From Phoronis australis (lineage: Eukaryota > Phoronida > Phoronidae): a stretch of 62,000 bases of DNA. This document shows positions 47,231 to 58,439 of this stretch, piece by piece. Location of the stretch: assembly GCA_002633005.1 (NCBI GenBank), contig NMRA01000496.1, forward strand, positions 129,049 through 191,048, read 5' to 3'. Every line of letters begins with the position of its first letter. Position 1 is the stretch's first letter. Under the pieces are notes generated by a model. The model saw only the letters and a list, made by a program, of their open reading frames with translations. It was not told the DNA's origin and made no database searches. The position numbers and the translations under genes are program-made.

Positions 47231-48927
47231 TTCAGTACGTAATTTTCCCACAGTTAATGGTTTCAACTAATTCTAAGCGTAATAGTTAGACTGTTCAGCT
47301 CAGGGAGCAATATCGTCATCAAAATGTTCAAGAAACGAATAAATTACCTGGTTAACGCGAACTTCTCTTCTTCGAAGCAACACCGGAAACAGCTGACTAT
47401 TTGTCTCGAGTTGCCAAAAGGTCAAACCGCACAGCATTATGGGCAACATTCGTTTGTTTTGATCACGCAGATTTTAAGAAAATAAAAATTAAAAGAAAAA
47501 AATATGTACAGGCAGCAGATCGACCCCATACTTACGAAAAGTTCTAATTAAGTGTCAGAGAGTATGTTTTAATGGTTTTTATGCAGATTCACGATGTTTT
47601 TAAAACGTCTAAAAACGGATCATATGACTTTAAGTAGGAAGCGCGAGAACAATAGGGAAAGGCGCATTTTTCAGTGCAATAAATTGCACTAATTCATCCA
47701 CGAAAACCCCAGACGTATCATTTTTCGTTTTCTAAAGATCCAGAAATGTAAGGATTATTTGGTATTCAATAATACGATGCATTGTCTTTCATTTTGTGTG
47801 TTCTGTTCACGGTTGGAAGACAAGTCGATCGCGGACCCGGTGCCACTGTCGTCTGCAGTGTAGGCTAATGCACAGGCTACGCTCTGTCTTCTGCAGATAC
47901 TTTGTTGTCAATGTACGTTTACTAAAATTATATGTGAGCTAGGGAGCACCAGAATGGAATACAGTGTTGTGGTAGTGATGAATTGTCTTTCTTTCTTCTT
48001 CGTACTTGTGTTACACCTTCTGCACGTAACCAATTGTCTGCACTCAGGTAGCATCCTGGCGTATTCAATAGGTACATGTAGGCTAACACATTCAAAATTG
48101 TTTGCTGAACATGAAACGCGCAGAGACCAGGGAGCACTTTGTAATGAAAAGTTGAAAAACACCCAGGATGGTACTGGGCATGATGGCCACCAGTCATTAC
48201 AGGCAAAAGTCTTTGGGGTCATGCTCAAAATGAGGGCCAAATCTTATCACCACCTCAGCTCATGTTGTCAATGGTCAGGGGAACAACCACAATTTGTACG
48301 ATGGGAGGGGCTCAACACTCATGTTACATACCCCATTGGTTTTTACCTGTTTACCAATCCTCTCACGTACCCCCCTGGGAGGGGTCAACACCCGTTTGGC
48401 GCCCACATGGTTTGCTCTTCTCCCTAGTTTATACCCCTTTGCTGGCACCTGGGGGCAACTCCCCCCTGAGCCCCCAGGAGCAATCACTAGTCCATGGAGG
48501 TATGAAATGTTATGAGGAACGGTAATTTACCTTATTAAGAACTCAAACATGAAACAAAGCCACGATGGCTTTTGAAGGGAGCTTCACGAGAATGAAAGCA
48601 AATACACTTAAAGGCGAAGGCAACCTTTTTCCATGTCATTTTGAGCTAAAATAAGGTTGGTTGGTTATCCTAGACATATTTTCCACTTAATTACAGCTTT
48701 TCGTAATTTTATAGATTACTCGTCCGCTACTCCGGAAGTGACGTTTTAGGAGGCAAGCGTTTCCCGCCACTTGGTTTTGCGTTGACTTTACCGTGCGAAT
48801 CTGTTCTATTCTACTTTTGTTTTGTGCTGTTTTTCAACAATTGTCGCCACCAATTTCCATCGGTGAGTATTCTGCGGCAAGATAGGTTAGTAGAGAACTC
48901 AACTACGTTGGATTTAGGGATTGTTTA

Positions 48928-49341
48928 GTGTGTTGTAAGCTGAAAATGGCTGGAGTCGGTGACCCGTATCACAGTGACAGTAGTGTGAGTGATGGAGACC
49001 TTGTTTACAGCACTGGTGACGAGGATTTTTTTCACGGACATTCAGTGGGTGGGTACATGTTTGAGCCCGAGTATAACGTGGCAGAGTACGCACAGGCACA
49101 GGCAGCTGTTGAGAGAAACGAGGCGGCTACTGAGGACAGACGTGGTGACACATCTTGGTGCAAATGCACTGTGTGCGTTGTTATGCCTACCTCAATGGAA
49201 TGCTTGTGCTGTTCAGAGTTCGACGAGGCCAAGCCACTACTGGACATGGTTAAGTGGACCTCCGGCATACCACGGACAGAGGAACAACTGTCCCACTTGC
49301 CAGAGTGTCCCGCGACACACTCCCACTGGATGGTGACCTGA
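48928..49341 (+). CDS. Kolobok accessory ORF with P2RX7-C-terminal-like cysteine motif (truncated)
   Basis: 137 codons; the likely start is the second ATG at 48946 (MAGVGDPYHSDSS). An acidic, Ser-rich N-terminus is followed by GYMFEPEYNVAEYAQ and then SWCKCTVCVVMPTSMECLCC. The WCxCxxCxxMPTxxECxCC signature marks the zinc-binding domain shared with the cytosolic C-terminus of P2X7 receptors and many invertebrate stand-alone proteins, often with YqaJ or THAP partners. Only the first cysteines are present; the rest of the domain is lost at the internal deletion near 49345. Domain identity from memory of the family; role in transposition unknown. Confidence 0.6.
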   Translation: MCCKLKMAGVGDPYHSDSSVSDGDLVYSTGDEDFFHGHSVGGYMFEPEYNVAEYAQAQAAVERNEAATEDRRGDTSWCKCTVCVVMPTSMECLCCSEFDEAKPLLDMVKWTSGIPRTEEQLSHLPECPATHSHWMVT

Positions 49342-50031
49342 GCACCCAAACTGCTTACATTGTGTCGTGTGACTCCCTCGCCACACACCTGGCACCTTCT
49401 AAATAGCTCCAACACTTTAGACAAGTCCACAATAAACTTATCAAAGTTTGGCTCACCGATCTGTTCACTGGACGACGAACTGTCCTCTTCACTGGGTGTC
49501 GAACTGGGCCTGTAATCACTCCCACTACTCAATATCGCTGCAGGGCTGCTTAGAGGCTCTGGGCTGGAGAAAACAGCACAGGGCGAATCACTACTGGTTC
49601 CAGGAATTGCACGCTCTAGGGTACGTTCGGAGGCACGGGTGGCAGTAGATGAAGTGCCTCCACTGGCTCCAGTCACTGTACTGGCCACAGCTCGCGAGGC
49701 TTCTCGCTTCAAATACGCACTTCTCGGGGGTGGCGACGGGGCACTGCCGGGAATCAACACAGACGGAATGGCAACCTTCTTCAGACGTTGTTTCGCAGGG
49801 ACCTTCAGCAGTTCAACGTACAAATCCCTTTCGTAACCGGACGACAGAAAGTGCTTGCCATACACACGGTACGTAATTCTCCACTGCTTTGTACGTTGCG
49901 TGGACGGGTAACGCTGCGTTCTTCACACGAACGAGCCAAGTACGGCGAAGTGTGTCATCCATCGGAAAGCGATGCAAAGGTACTCCCAAAGCGCGCGTGA
50001 GCCGATAATTAGTAAATCCTGGTACGCAGCA
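49032..50031 (-). pseudogene. Kolobok-like transposase N-terminus (THAP plus zinc-ribbon-like block), frameshifted
   Basis: From ~50031 the minus strand reads HCCCVPGFTNYRLT, then GVPLHRFPMDDTLRRTWL and VRVKNAALPVHA, a THAP core. A one-base frame change near 49880 leads to RVYGKHFLSSGYERDL and KVAIPSVL, the end of the domain with its AVPS-type box. The second and third metal ligands are mutated (Cys to Phe, Cys to Tyr). The ORF 49865-49032 then has a Ser-rich linker and CQVCGEGV...CVAGHSGKWDS, a cysteine/histidine block typical of these transposases. The DDE catalytic region is absent, and the tail beyond ~49345 is merely antisense to the facing ORF. Confidence 0.7.
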
Positions 50032-50729
50032 ACAGTGTGGCGTGTTGACTGACTAGTAAATGAAAGCAAACGACGACGGAACTTAACACAACCGAGGTAG
50101 AACAATGACTGACTCGGCAGCTCTCACAGTCAGACTATATGAAAAGAAATTGGCGCGAAATGCTTGCCTCCTAAAACGTCACTTCCGGAGTAGCGGACGA
50201 GTAATTAATAAAATTACGAAAAGCTGTAATTAAGTGGAAAATATGTCTAGGATAATCAACCAACCTTATTTTAGCTCAAAATGACATGGAAAAAGGTTGC
50301 CTTCGCCTTTAATTATTGATTAAAAACCACATTTTAATTCTTATTCGATTATAAGCGGATGTCAGTTTACGTATTTTACCCATATTCAACCACACAGTAA
50401 TTTTATTGCATGTCGAATGTCATTAAAGTATGAATTTATCAGTTTACATGGTTCGGACCCGCCGCTAAAGTTGTTTATTCGTAGCTTGGGGCGCTAGTTT
50501 TTCGACCGATAACCATGACGAAGTGAACTCTCCTATTCTTCGTACACTCCTTGCTACAAGTTCCGCCATTAAATCAAATCTGAGTGTATTCTCTCAGCAA
50601 CTCCCGTGTTCACGCGAGCAGCTACGATTGCACTGTGCTCGTATAGACCTAACTCACGCGGCGGACATTAAAATCTAAAGCGAGGCTCACTGCGATAAAT
50701 AAAGCGGAAATTTTCATTGCGTGAGTTAA

Positions 50730-50990
50730 ATGGCCGGTATTTCGAGTCCAACCTGGATATTAAATCTTAATAATGCGTCGATGATTAACCACAGAGACGT
50801 AGAGAAATACATTAGAGTACAAGTCAATACACCAAAGAGTTGTCTGACGAAAGGGTATAAGGTTTTTTCGGAAAATTATGTTCGAAACATGAAAAGTAAA
50901 TATGACCAAACTGCGGCGATCGTCACGGTAGCGTTACGGATTAGGTATTATGCTGAATGCAGGGTTACGTTTCTTCTTGTGAATTGTTGA
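50730..50990 (+). CDS. Possible N-terminal exon of a SWIM/YqaJ-type protein
   Basis: MAGISSPTWILNLNNASMIN, then DVEKYIRVQVNTPKSCLTKG, then YKVFSENYVRN. The KGYKxFxExYVxN pattern resembles the N-terminal region of SWIM-finger/YqaJ-exonuclease proteins that are abundant in invertebrate genomes and often transposon-associated. Similarity ends near a GATCgtcacg, which could be a splice donor. No downstream exon identified. Confidence 0.3.
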   Translation: MAGISSPTWILNLNNASMINHRDVEKYIRVQVNTPKSCLTKGYKVFSENYVRNMKSKYDQTAAIVTVALRIRYYAECRVTFLLVNC

Positions 50991-52340
50991 TAAAAATGCT
51001 TTCTACACGAACCAGATCATCTGCTTGTATTTTTGACGAGTTAAAGATATACTCGACAGTCTCTCATCGCATTTTGCTGTCATGTGCAATTAGTCACATC
51101 TGGTTTAATTTGTAGATCAAAAGTATTAACATCAAGCATATAGCCTATGTCCTGGTGACGTAGGAACTACCGGGACTAACAAGTTATTTGTCATTGATCT
51201 GAAAGAATAACTGATGTTATTAAATATATTTTTATTAAAGTAAAAACAGGCTCGTAATTGAAAATAAAAAATATTTGACCATTTTTTGAATTTTGAAAAT
51301 AAAAAGAGTAAAAAACGAGTACAGCCTCAGAAATCGCTTTTGCATTATATCTAGGTTCTCATTCACTCCCTTGCACACATTCACAAGTAATTATTTGACC
51401 ATCAATTCTGCTTTTTTGGTTTTAATATTTCTATTACGTCTATTCCATGTGTTAGGTTTCAAATATCAATCTGGACCAAGTTGAATTTTAAAATTAAAAC
51501 ACTTTACTCGTTCGTCCAAAGCATAACCTTGTTTATGAGCTCAATTTCAGTTAACTGCACAGTGCAAGCATCGTAGTTATCAAGTTTCTTCAGGGGCCTC
51601 GTTCATCCCGAGGAAAGGTGCTTGTGTGTCTTCGTGAGAGGGGCATTTTTTCGCCGAGTGAGGAGAAAAATCTACCTCCCGATCATCATCAACAACACAC
51701 CCTCCCCGTGCCCTTTCAAATTGTCACCTGTGTGGATACAGGTGATTTGAACTTCGGAGAGAACTTTTCAATCACTACGGGAATTTTTAGGGCCTCGTGG
51801 GGGGGATTTTGGGGGATTTTTCAATATTTTTGAGAGGGGAATAGGGCCAATATTCGGCCCCAAAATCGAGGGATTGAGGGCCCTGTCTTTTTTGGAAAGA
51901 AACATGCATCATCTTTCAACCCGTTGTGATGAAAACACAGCCTGGCTGACCGAAGATTCTCCGGTTGTTGCTATTACGCCTCGGCAACCGAGATGCGACA
52001 AAATAGGATCTAACTTTCCGGAAACATTTATAAATTTTACACGGACATCCTTCGTCGCGCGTATGGCAACTCCCCAACGCTTCCGTTCGAGCAACGCGGA
52101 ATACAGCCAGTACGCCGATAAACCAACAGAGATATCGTAGCGGGAGCCTCATTTTGAAACGCGCCTCCTGTCGGCGTGAATTAGGTCTATGGACGAGTGC
52201 AATGTACGCGCTCTCAAAATAATACGTCAGCGTACGTTCTACGCATTTGAGTCAAAAGGACTGCTTGGCGGCACGCCAACTGGGCTGCATATGGTTCAGT
52301 AAACAGGTGCTAAAGAGTTGATATTGAGAATGGCCGTTCG
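50991..52340. other. No recognised gene
   Basis: AT-rich to 51540, then a short G-rich tract (51790-51850). Frames around 51874-52152 on both strands overlap each other. One minus frame (52152-51916) starts with a signal-peptide-like stretch followed by cysteines, but it overlaps longer frames and has no supporting splice sites. Confidence 0.3.
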
Positions 52341-52348
52341 ACGTATAA

Positions 52349-52996
52349 CCTCGTGAGTATTGTACATTGGAGCAAATCGGACGGCAGCGAGGACACTGGG
52401 CACTAGGTCGCGGTAATGAAGACATTCAATGGAAGGGGGGCACAGAACAGTTCTCACATGGGTTTGCCTATCAGAACACACGTCAATGGACTCGTCATCC
52501 TTTCTTCATTCAGTCAAACTTGTATGCAAAGAACGAAAAGTCATTTCACATCACAAACCCTACAGACGAGCACAGAAACTTTATTCTCTCTTGTATTTTT
52601 GACTCTTTCAGTCCTACTGAAAAGCAAGTTAGACTAAGAGGAAAGGGGCAAAAAACGCAAAATTGGCACTTTACCCCAAAACCACCACTTCCCGGCTGCC
52701 GATGCTCGACCAAAGCCAACATTAGATTCAGAAAGCAAATTTCCTACCAGTTCCAAAAAGTTAGTCCAGAAGTACTGTCAGCCAAATCTAGCTTGTTAGA
52801 GGGCTACCTGAAATCGCAGCCAATTTCTGAGTCGTGTGGAAAGAGGAGTGAAGAAGACGTCTTTAATCGAACACTACTTTATTGTGGACTGACCTCGGTA
52901 CAAGAAAATGTTATGCAATACTCAAGACCACATGCATATGAGTCACATTTCATAGAGCTGTTTGGCATGAGATATATAATGAATCATTCAAACTAA
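52349..52996 (+). CDS. Orphan ORF, unrecognised protein
   Basis: Open from 52349 to TAA-terminated 52996 (about 215 codons), preceded by an in-frame TAA at 52346 and with no in-frame ATG near its beginning, so it is probably an exon or truncated gene. Composition is protein-like: HGFAYQNTRQWTRHPFFIQS, PTDEHRNFILSCIFDSFSPT, CRCSTKANIRFRKQISYQFQ and HAYESHFIELFGMRY. No membrane span, signal peptide or family motif is seen. Possible acceptors lie at 52400-52420. Length alone makes chance openness unlikely but not excluded. Confidence 0.4.
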   Translation, partial: PREYCTLEQIGRQRGHWALGRGNEDIQWKGGTEQFSHGFAYQNTRQWTRHPFFIQSNLYAKNEKSFHITNPTDEHRNFILSCIFDSFSPTEKQVRLRGKGQKTQNWHFTPKPPLPGCRCSTKANIRFRKQISYQFQKVSPEVLSAKSSLLEGYLKSQPISESCGKRSEEDVFNRTLLYCGLTSVQENVMQYSRPHAYESHFIELFGMRYIMNHSN

Positions 52997-53404
52997 TTGT
53001 GCCATATAAGGTAGGTGTAGTTCCAGTACAAACCACAATACTATTACAGCCAGCAATGCACAATTACAAAAAGGAGCCGCCATCTTGAGGAAAAGTGCAG
53101 CTACAGCAGAGCAAGTAGTCTTTTTTCATTCTCAACATGTTCACAATTACAAAAAACACATTCATCTAGTCTACATACAATACCTACCTAAAAATGCCCC
53201 CCAAGCCTGACCTACCACAGGATTTTGATATCTTGGAAATGCCAATTGGTCACGGCCGCAGCCTAGCTGTTCGGTGCCACCGAACGACTCTACGTCGCTC
53301 TATGAGCGTATTACGCACAGAAGGATACTTTTCGTTTCATGGCATATTCCCATTGAATCAAACTGCTAATTGCATTATATTACGGAACTTATTAGTGGGC
53401 AGCA

Positions 53405-53530
53405 CAAAATAGGGAACTTTTTTCAGTGCTGCGCCGTCCACGGTCTATGGGCGGTGCACCACAGGGGGGATGGGGGGTTATAGCCCCATTTTTTCAGTGT
53501 TGCGCCACCCATGGCAATTTCAGACCTTTG
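53405..53530. repeat. MITE-like direct repeats with TTTTTTCAGTGCTGCGCC
   Basis: TTTTTTCAGTGCTGCGCCGT at ~53417 and TTTTTTCAGTGTTGCGCCAC at ~53490 flank a G-rich tract with TTATAGCCCC; the same family is present near 3110. Confidence 0.5.
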
Positions 53531-53539
53531 GACTAGTGG

Positions 53540-55140
53540 ACTTTTGGTTTTTCGGACATGAAGACTTTAATGCAATTGGAACTTCGGACAATCGATCTGG
53601 TCCTTTAAGATCATTGACCCTAAGAATCGCTTACTAACTTGTTCTAAATAACATTTTTTCTGTTGGAATCACGCGTTCGTTTATAGTCCTAATAACATCT
53701 AATTCCAGTAGTTATTTTGAGCTTTGCAACGGAAGACCACGTCTCGATTGTGGTCGTCTTAATTACACGGCGATTCTTAGTATTTTGCCTAATGAATTTG
53801 ACGCGATGTTAGGCTTTTTTATCAAAGTCTGTCTCTGTCTGTAATCTTGGTACATTATGGGTGGAGAATTGCGTATTTAAAGCCCACGCACAAATGACAA
53901 ATTATATTTTTACCACATGAAATGCATATGCTCCTAATCAAATGCTTATGTATTCTTGGTCAACGATGCATGTTGTTTTTTATTGCACTACACACGTTAA
54001 TTAACGGCTTTAATTACTATGACCTCGCCCCTTAACAAGCTTCATTTAACGCCGAAGCAACTCGAGATGGTGCTCGAGTGTATCGAAGCTATATCATAAC
54101 ATCATCAAGACAACAAGAGCCAGTGGGCTCGGGTGAAAATTTTCCCCAAGAGGAGGACCCGTCTGTCGACTGACTGTACATTATATACTATAATTTTCGA
54201 TTTGGAGTTGAAATTCGTTCGTTTGCATTAATTAACCAAATACGACAAAGACTCTTTAGCTAAGCCAGTGGCGTGCAGAAAGGGAGGGCACGCTCACCGG
54301 GGCAGGCCATCCAATTACTGTAAATAAATATTTTACTTTTTACAATTTGAAATTGTCCCACTTCGTTGCACAAGCGTAACTCTCACTTACAACTTGCATA
54401 ATTCTTCACGACCGATAAATTTATTTATCGTAATATATATTGCCCGGGTTACGCCACGAGCTACGTTGCAGAGTAAAACAAGGTGAGGATTGAGAATAGT
54501 GCCATTTATTATGACGTAAAAGAACTAAATAAGACTCTGCAAGATGGGCATTGAGAAAACGCCAATCAGGTGTCATGTAGAGAAATGCATGAATACAAAA
54601 GTAAACCCTTAAGGCTATAAACAGAGATGAGTAATGCAAAATAAACCCTAAGGGTTGAATATAAAATATTTTGTCAAATGTCAAAATAATGACGATAAAT
54701 GCATTTAACAAGTTAAATTTAATTACTTGATATCAACAGAATTAGTAACGCGTCTGAATGGGTATTTTCCATAAAAATTTCAACTAAATCGGCGAATCGT
54801 GCTTGTATAGAAAATTTATTAACGATAAAGAGAGATACATCTTAAGCAAAATAACTTATTTTCCAGATAGTCCTCACAAAAATACACACAACATACATGG
54901 TAATGAAAAAGGTTTAAACAATAAAAGGGACATGGGGATACAATACTAATGAATTACAATTATTGGGGACAAATAAAACAACAAGAATAATGTATCTTTT
55001 AAGTTGTATTGGGAATTTCAGGGTCACAGCTCTACAAATAAATATTTCACAGAAGGAACCAGATGTGTTCCTTAATTACAAGAGATAACACACACATTTC
55101 CGATACCCAAAGTACAATTGAGTATCGGATGCTAAGTGGC
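53540..55140. other. No recognised gene
   Basis: AT-rich. A 96-codon minus frame (54711-54421) is rich in aromatic residues but lacks motifs or splice context. Confidence 0.35.
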
Positions 55141-55154
55141 ACAGGTTAGCATAG

Positions 55155-55317
55155 TACCAAATGGGTACATAATACCAAATGGGTATTGGCCGATTGCCTA
55201 CCAACTGGGTCGAGCAAAACGGCAAATTCAATAACAAGTACCAAGTGGGTACAAACTGCCAAATGGGCAAATATCATATAAAGTACCAAGTGGGTACACC
55301 AAACAGCCAACTGGGCT
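55155..55317. repeat. Array of seven near-palindromic TACCAANTGGGTA motifs
   Basis: 13-base motifs at 55155, 55173, 55199, 55239, 55257, 55284 and 55305: TACCAAATGGGTA (twice), TACCAACTGGGTC, TACCAAGTGGGTA (twice), TGCCAAATGGGCA and AGCCAACTGGGCT. Spacing is irregular (18-40 bp). Where the outer bases change they often change in a complementary way (TA...TA, TG...CA, AG...CT), keeping the dyad. A + frame across it reads KYQVGT/CQMGKYHIKYQVGT but stops at 55484. Confidence 0.7.
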
Positions 55318-55499
55318 ATAACAACCTGCAAAGCAAGGTTCCGGACAAGCTGAGTGAGCAGACCAGCCGGAGTGATAAAAAGAGATATTGTAAGGAACGT
55401 GGTGTTGTGGCTCAGTATGTGCCACATGGGTTGTTCGTGGATGAACAATCTTGTCCACCGCCACAATTACAATTAATTTCATAATGGCGCAGAAGAGGA

Positions 55500-56040
55500 A
55501 GTTTTACGTGAAAATGATAAAATTAAAACACTGTATTTGAATTAAGTAAAAATATTTAAATAAAAAGAGGAAAGCAATGTGCAAATATTAGTGATATTGC
55601 CGCAAGATCCAGAATAAGTAAACTTTACTGACAAATGTGTCCGAATGGAAACTTCTTTGGCATATCCAAGCTCAGCAGTCTTCTCTTCCTTCTAATGATA
55701 AACGACCCGTTTACCTCCACATGCATTATACTTAGAAGCAGGAAAAATAATTTTTAAATCTCTGGTCTTAGAGCAAAAATTAGTCTTTCAACAAGCCGCC
55801 ATCTTTACTCCTGACCACATTCCAGAAAATAGATCAGCCGATTACATCTGACGAAATGAACTACCACTCAAAATAAGTGACTGAGCATCATGTTAAATAT
55901 TCAAACGTATTCATAGTTAGAAAAAATATGAAATTCTTGGCCTACAAAGGAGTGCCCCTTTAATTCGTTTTTCATTTTGCGATTTTTGTATAGTATTTAT
56001 TTTCTACAATCTTTAGTGGAAAACAGAACAGGAAAAAAGC
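55500..56040. other. No recognised gene
   Basis: AT-rich intergenic DNA with no frames of note. Confidence 0.4.
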
Positions 56041-56041
56041 G

Positions 56042-56187
56042 AGCCAGAGACGAAGCATGTGCAGTCAAAGGCAGCCGGAAGTGCAATCACGGAGAGCCAG
56101 AGGCGTAGAATCTGAAATCAAACACAGCCAGGGAGGAAGAATGTGCAGTCAAAGAAAGCCAGCGAAGAAGAATGTGAAGTCAGAGAA
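56042..56187. repeat. 31 bp minisatellite
   Basis: Units AGCCAGNGANGAAGAATGTG plus CAGTCAAAGAA at 56042, 56095, 56126 and 56157, with one shortened 22-base unit at 56073. Followed by short open frames (56199-56417, 56491-56736) that are not recognised. Confidence 0.7.
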
Positions 56188-56490
56188 CCATTGGATGTTT
56201 GGATAAAACGAAGCAACGAAGTAGATGCGTAAAAGAAGTGTCAAATGACGTTGGAATGAATACAGCTGTGGCTTCTAGTATGATGGGGTCAACTCAGTCA
56301 AAATATAATACTCTCTCTGCCCAATCTCATTGTAAGGATGGTGACGTCAATGATTCACGAGAAGATAACGATTTTCATTGGCCCATTTTTGCAAAAAATA
56401 AGAGTTTGTCGACTTGAAGAAGCCCATTAAAGGTTACTTGAAGAGCACAATATCACAACATGGTCTGGAAAGATAACAGCGGTCCATGAT

Positions 56491-56736
56491 TTGCTGAGAA
56501 GGAAAGGGGATCCATTTCAAAACAATGGTTTAAAAATGTGCACAAAATTAAAATTGGTAAAGAGGACATGGTTACACTTGTCCTCCTCGTCAAACTTTAG
56601 CAAGGACTACGATATCTCCAGCTGGAGAAAACTGAATCCACGAGTGACCACGAGAACAGTCCGTGTCATAGAGAAGTATGGGGGAATGCCTGAACCTCAA
56701 AGTTTGACTTTTACGTTCGACTACGACAGATGCTGA
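56491..56736 (+). other. Unrecognised open frame
   Basis: 81 codons, basic, with KLKLVKRTWLHLSSSSNFSK and NPRVTTRTVRVIEKYGG. In-frame sequence before the ATG remains open some way, so it might be an exon or a transposon remnant. No motif supports either. Confidence 0.2.
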
Positions 56737-57554
56737 ATTTCAACAAAAAAATGTCTGCGATAAAAGAAAGACGAAAAGTTATAACTGAACGGGTTCTCTA
56801 GGTTAACCATTTCTGACAAAAAAATCTAGCCTTTTATAAAAAAATCATCTCAGACCGTTCGTGTCACAAGAGCGACTGACCAACTTGGCTTCAATCAGCA
56901 TTGGAAAAGAATGTCTCACAGCCGATGAGCTACTTCAAATGTGTCTATTTTTAATTCATCTTTCTTACCTTTCGTGGTACTCGGATCCGTGCGTCTGAGT
57001 CTAAAGAGGGGCATCCAATAACGAAAATCGTCAAATCACTGCACGCTACCGAGCTGATCCAAAACGTCGCATGCACAACGTCGCAATTCATGAACTCGGC
57101 ACATTCATTGAACTCACCTTTGAAGCGTCAAGCTAGACTTCCAGTTTCTGCATAAAAATGAAATATATATGACATTAAATGTTAATTAGCTAATTAAAAC
57201 TCTCGATGTAAATAAAGATTTAAACAAATGGTGTTTGTTAGCATGACAGTTGACACTGTACATAGATGAGATAATGCAGCCGGCGAGTGATCGGAGATAA
57301 CACACAGATTCATTGTCAGTGAGTGGGTGGTGGTGCTTTGACAAGGTGCAGTTAAGTCGACCTCCAAAATTATCGAAGTCAAAATTGAAAATGTATTCAT
57401 GGAGGAAACTGTAAAATCCAGCTCGGCCTATGAAATCAATAACTACCCACTTTTGTGGGGTTTTGAGGAATCTAAATGACCGACTTTTGAGCGATTGTAG
57501 GCAAATATATCGTACAGTATTCAGTGCATGGCAGCCAGGCCTTCATGCAGCGTA

Positions 57555-58275
57555 CATCCTGGGCGTCCATTTGGACGCCACAGCAATAATCTGAACGCCC
57601 TGGTAAGGTCGCCCAATGTATCATTTGGACGCCCTGTCAATCAGAATTTCTCCTTTGGACACCCACATTGTAAGATTACTAGGACACCTCAGTTAATGGA
57701 AGAGAGAAGTTGGGCCTTTCAACTCAGAAATAAATATACAATGTATATAAAATGTATGTAAAATGTTACAATGTTCAAACTATTTTCAAAGTATTTAGTA
57801 GACCTGTCAATCATAAGCACGTGTTTGGTTGCCAGAGTGTCTCTGCCATAGACATCTTAGCATCATTTGTGCATTTTTCTTCTGTTGGTAATTGCAGTTT
57901 TGAAGACTCATTGTACAAAATATAAAGCTAGTTAAGATGATATGATAAACTTTATAACAACAATTTGCACTCATCGTTCAACCAAAATCTGTAATATCTG
58001 TAACCTGTTTGGTTAGCTGTGAATTTGGCTGTTTTCGTAAATTTGGACATAAAAGTCCTGATCCACACAGTTTTTTTAGCAAATATATCACTGCAAGAGA
58101 GCTGTTTTTGTAAACTTACATGTAAAAGCCTTGTTCAATGCATTTTTGTAAAAAACCTCTGTGTGTGTGGGGGCAGGTGGTTACTGGTGAATGGTGGTGG
58201 GGAGTGGGGGTAATGCGTCATTGGCATCATGGACGCCCTGGAATATTGGGAACCCCATTTTGGACGCCTATTTTC
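57555..58275. repeat. Scattered TTTGGACGCCC motifs
   Basis: GGGCGTCCATTTGGACGCC near 57562 is a short palindrome; TTTGGACGCCC recurs near 57632 and TTTTGGACGCC near 58259. They may mark the ends and subrepeats of an unclassified element. Confidence 0.3.
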
Positions 58276-58439
58276 GAAATCCTAGATAAAGCCCTGATGG
58301 CAGCACTACCGTTTCTGACTTACTGGAGCCTCAGACCGACAGGACTTGAAAATGAATTCCGTAAAATACACTGCAATTATTTGGTGGCAGAGGAAGGTAC
58401 AATTCAACTGTACAACAATTTTCTGTTCTAAAATACGTG

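Larger units (their letters stand above)
48612..50308. mobile_element. Kolobok-like DNA transposon, copy B, with 158 bp terminal inverted repeats
   Basis: Terminal repeats 48612-48769 and 50151-50308 are inverted copies with only a few mismatches, starting AGGCGAAGGCAACC. TTAA flanks both sides (48608-48611, 50309-50312). The TTAA duplication is confirmed by the uninterrupted copy of the host repeat at 22.4 kb. TTAA targets with an AGG-type end and a THAP transposase point to Kolobok rather than piggyBac. It carries two inward-facing coding regions that overlap in the middle; the catalytic core is missing, so this is an internally deleted derivative. Confidence 0.8.
47918..50575 (-). repeat. 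Inverted second copy of the ~0.8 kb repeat, split by a transposon
   Basis: Left part 47918-48611 and right part 50309-50575 align, as reverse complement, with 22140-22950 and are contiguous there. The interruption is exactly the 1697 bp Kolobok-like element plus one TTAA. Short frames in the left part are repeats of the 22.5 kb copy, not genes. Confidence 0.75.

Noticed and set aside
47954-48525. Overlapping 70-157 codon frames on both strands as genes
   Set aside because: The same frames appear, decayed, in the inverted repeat copy at 22.5-22.8 kb. They come from a non-coding dispersed repeat with G-rich blocks.
51916-52152. Secreted cysteine-rich peptide on the minus strand
   Set aside because: The signal-like start may be chance. 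Three frames are open across the same bases and there is no splice or promoter support.
55155-55317. CRISPR array
   Set aside because: Motifs are 13 bp, irregularly spaced with no constant spacer length, and the DNA is from an animal genome.
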